Translations under genes and position numbers: made by a program
Assembly: GCA_004357505.1 (NCBI GenBank)
Contig: SMWC01000080.1
Span: 1 to 7,233 of the forward strand
From: Gammaproteobacteria bacterium
GTDB lineage: Bacteria; Pseudomonadota; Gammaproteobacteria; Steroidobacterales; Rariloculaceae
Length of the DNA: 7,233 bases
Direction: 5' to 3'
In this document: one piece after another, positions 5,829 to 7,233 of the stretch
How the letters are laid out: each line of letters begins with the position of its first letter
Numbering within the stretch: the first letter of the stretch is position 1
The notes under the pieces: model-generated
Databases searched by the model: none
Told to the model about the DNA's origin: nothing
What the model saw: only the letters and a program-made list of their open reading frames with translations

Positions 5829-7110
5829 CTCGCTCGCGCGCGATTGCTCGATAGCCGATATCTCGTCGATAAAAAGCGCCGTCCCAACCGATCTTTGCCA
5901 CTGCGTTATACGCTAGTTCGTGTGCCTCACTGACGCTGGTAGCGAGCGCAACCGTGCAGAGCACACGGCCGCCGCTCGTTAGTGTCTCGCCACCCTGTAG
6001 CTTCGTGCCGGCGTGAAAAACCTTGATGTTGGGGCCAAAATCTTGATCGAGGCCGTGAATGACGGCGCCCGTCTCGTAACTGCCCGGGTAACCTCGGCTG
6101 GCGATCACGATCCCGAGTGATGCGCGTGGGTCCCAGGCCAACTCGGTACGACTCAACGAGCCATCGCAGGCACGCAGACAGAGCTCAACGATGTCGGAAC
6201 GGAGTCGTACAAGAACGGGTTGTGTCTCAGGATCTCCAAAGCGACAGTTGAATTCGATGACCTTCGGTTGCTCATCCGCATCAATCATCAAGCCTGCGTA
6301 TAAAAATCCTCTATAGGCTGCACTTTCTGCAGCCATTCCGTTAACGGTCGGGATCATGATCTGTTCCATGATCCGTCGCTGTACCTCTGGGGTGATGACC
6401 GGTGCCGGCGAATAGGCGCCCATCCCACCGGTGTTCGGGCCCTTGTCGTCCTCATCGCGGGTCTTGTGATCCTGTGAAGTCGCGAGCGGGAGAATCTCGG
6501 TGCCGTCGACTATGGCGATAAAGCTTGCCTCTTCGCCGCGGAGGAACTCCTCGATCACGACGGTGGCGCCAGCCTCGCCGAATGCATTCTGCTCGAGCAT
6601 GTCCCTGACAGCGTTTTCGGCCTCCTGAGTGTTTGCGGCGATGATCACACCTTTGCCTGCGGCTAGCCCGTCTGCCTTGATGACGATCGGGGCGCCACGC
6701 GACCGAATGTAATCTAAGGCCGGATCGACTTGTTCGAACGTCTGATAGTCAGCAGTGGGAATGTTGTGCCTCGAGAGGAACGCTTTCGTGAAGGCTTTGG
6801 AACCCTCCAGGCGTGCCGCCGCAGCGCGAGGCCCGAAGCATTTTAGGCCTGCCGCTTCGAAGCGGTCCACGATCCCGGCCACCAACGGCTGCTCGGGGCC
6901 GACGATCGTCAGTGCGATCGATTCAGACTCGGCCAAGTCGAGTAGCCCATCGAGGTCGGAGCTGCTGACCGGTACATTACGCGTCTTCGGTTCGGTTAAC
7001 GTCCCCGCGTTGCCAGGGGCTACGAGGACTTCGGATACCAGCGGCGATTGGGCTGCCTTCCAGGCGAGCGCGTGTTCGCGGCCACCCCCGCCTACGACCA
7101 GTACCTTCAT
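5815..7110 (-). CDS. purD: Phosphoribosylamine--glycine ligase (GAR synthetase) PurD
   Basis: ATP-grasp enzyme for the second step of de novo purine synthesis: 5-phosphoribosylamine + glycine + ATP gives glycinamide ribonucleotide (GAR). It has 431 residues, against 429 in E. coli. The N-terminal domain opens with VVGGGGREHALAW (5-17), followed by GPEQPLVAGIVD (71-82) and the GP...ARLEGSKAF segment (93-107). The ATP-grasp lysine region is KADGLAAGKGV (145-155), then NTGGMGAY, and the PurD signature CRFGDPETQPVL begins at residue 289. The start is ATG with a rather distant AGAGGA upstream. It follows purH by 27 bases on the same strand, the usual purHD operon. The stop lies inside the 3' end of the convergent rho gene. 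Nothing seems damaged. Confidence 0.97.
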   Translation of the reverse strand: MKVLVVGGGGREHALAWKAAQSPLVSEVLVAPGNAGTLTEPKTRNVPVSSSDLDGLLDLAESESIALTIVGPEQPLVAGIVDRFEAAGLKCFGPRAAAARLEGSKAFTKAFLSRHNIPTADYQTFEQVDPALDYIRSRGAPIVIKADGLAAGKGVIIAANTQEAENAVRDMLEQNAFGEAGATVVIEEFLRGEEASFIAIVDGTEILPLATSQDHKTRDEDDKGPNTGGMGAYSPAPVITPEVQRRIMEQIMIPTVNGMAAESAAYRGFLYAGLMIDADEQPKVIEFNCRFGDPETQPVLVRLRSDIVELCLRACDGSLSRTELAWDPRASLGIVIASRGYPGSYETGAVIHGLDQDFGPNIKVFHAGTKLQGGETLTSGGRVLCTVALATSVSEAHELAYNAVAKIGWDGAFYRRDIGYRAIARERANVS

Positions 7111-7137
7111 GGCACGCTCATCCTCTTTTAACGCTCG

Positions 7138-7233
7138 CTAATGCCGGAAGTGCCTCATACCCGTCAGGACCATAGCCATGCCGTGCTCATTCGCTGCTGC
7201 GATGACTTCATCATCACGCACCGACCCCCCGGG
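7138..7233 (-). CDS. purH: Bifunctional AICAR transformylase/IMP cyclohydrolase PurH, C-terminal 31 residues
   Basis: Only the 3' end is inside the window. The frame reads PGGSVRDDEVIAAANEHG and then MAMVLTGMRHFRH, ending at TAG. This is the highly characteristic PurH C terminus, with the GGS-RDDEVI helix and a terminal MRHFRH. PurH catalyses the last two steps to IMP: formylation of AICAR to FAICAR and ring closure. It is the upstream gene of a purH-purD operon on the minus strand. Its promoter and any purine-responsive operator lie beyond the window. Confidence 0.93.
   Translation of the reverse strand, partial: PGGSVRDDEVIAAANEHGMAMVLTGMRHFRH

Noticed and set aside
7228..7233. CCCGGG at the very end of the window, possible cloning junction
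   Set aside because: The purH frame reads through it as the expected PGGS context, so it is native sequence.

Overview
The window reads as ordinary chromosomal housekeeping DNA from a gammaproteobacterium. The strongest clue is the block rhlB (minus strand) diverging from trxA-rho (plus strand), the arrangement known from Escherichia coli and its relatives. RhlB, YrfG and CysQ all match their gammaproteobacterial families well. The Rho and RhlB sequences are not close enough to E. coli to suggest Enterobacterales, so a deeper-branching gammaproteobacterium is my inference. No insertion sequence, phage gene, CRISPR array, rRNA or tRNA is visible, and no open reading frame is broken.

Layout from left to right. 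(1) 1-309, minus: 5' end of a gene for an EF-G-like GTPase of the EF-G-2 type, cut by the window edge. (2) 310-658: 349 bases without a gene. (3) 659-1683, minus: ydcH-family gene and cysQ, overlapping by one base. (4) 1735-2403, plus: yrfG, a HAD-family GMP/IMP 5'-nucleotidase, divergent from cysQ across 51 bases. (5) 2482-3792, minus: rhlB, convergent with yrfG. (6) 3793-4015: divergent control region with two near-perfect or perfect dyads. (7) 4016-5828, plus: trxA and rho, 28 bases apart if the longest rho frame is used. (8) 5815-7110, minus: purD, convergent with rho and overlapping it by 14 bases. (9) 7138-7233, minus: last 31 codons of purH, upstream of purD in a purHD operon.

Functionally there are three themes. 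One is RNA metabolism and gene expression (RhlB, Rho, an EF-G-like factor). One is nucleotide chemistry: CysQ removes PAP from sulfate assimilation, YrfG dephosphorylates GMP and IMP, and PurH/PurD build IMP de novo. The last is redox: thioredoxin reduces PAPS reductase and so feeds the same sulfate pathway that makes CysQ's substrate.

Points deserving a second look are modest: dyads placed in the rhlB/trxA control region, a roughly 60-residue charged N-terminal extension on Rho, six of eight visible starts being GTG or TTG, gene ends with no recognisable intrinsic terminators, and the divergent switch I of the EF-G-like protein. I did not find a previously undescribed multi-gene system.
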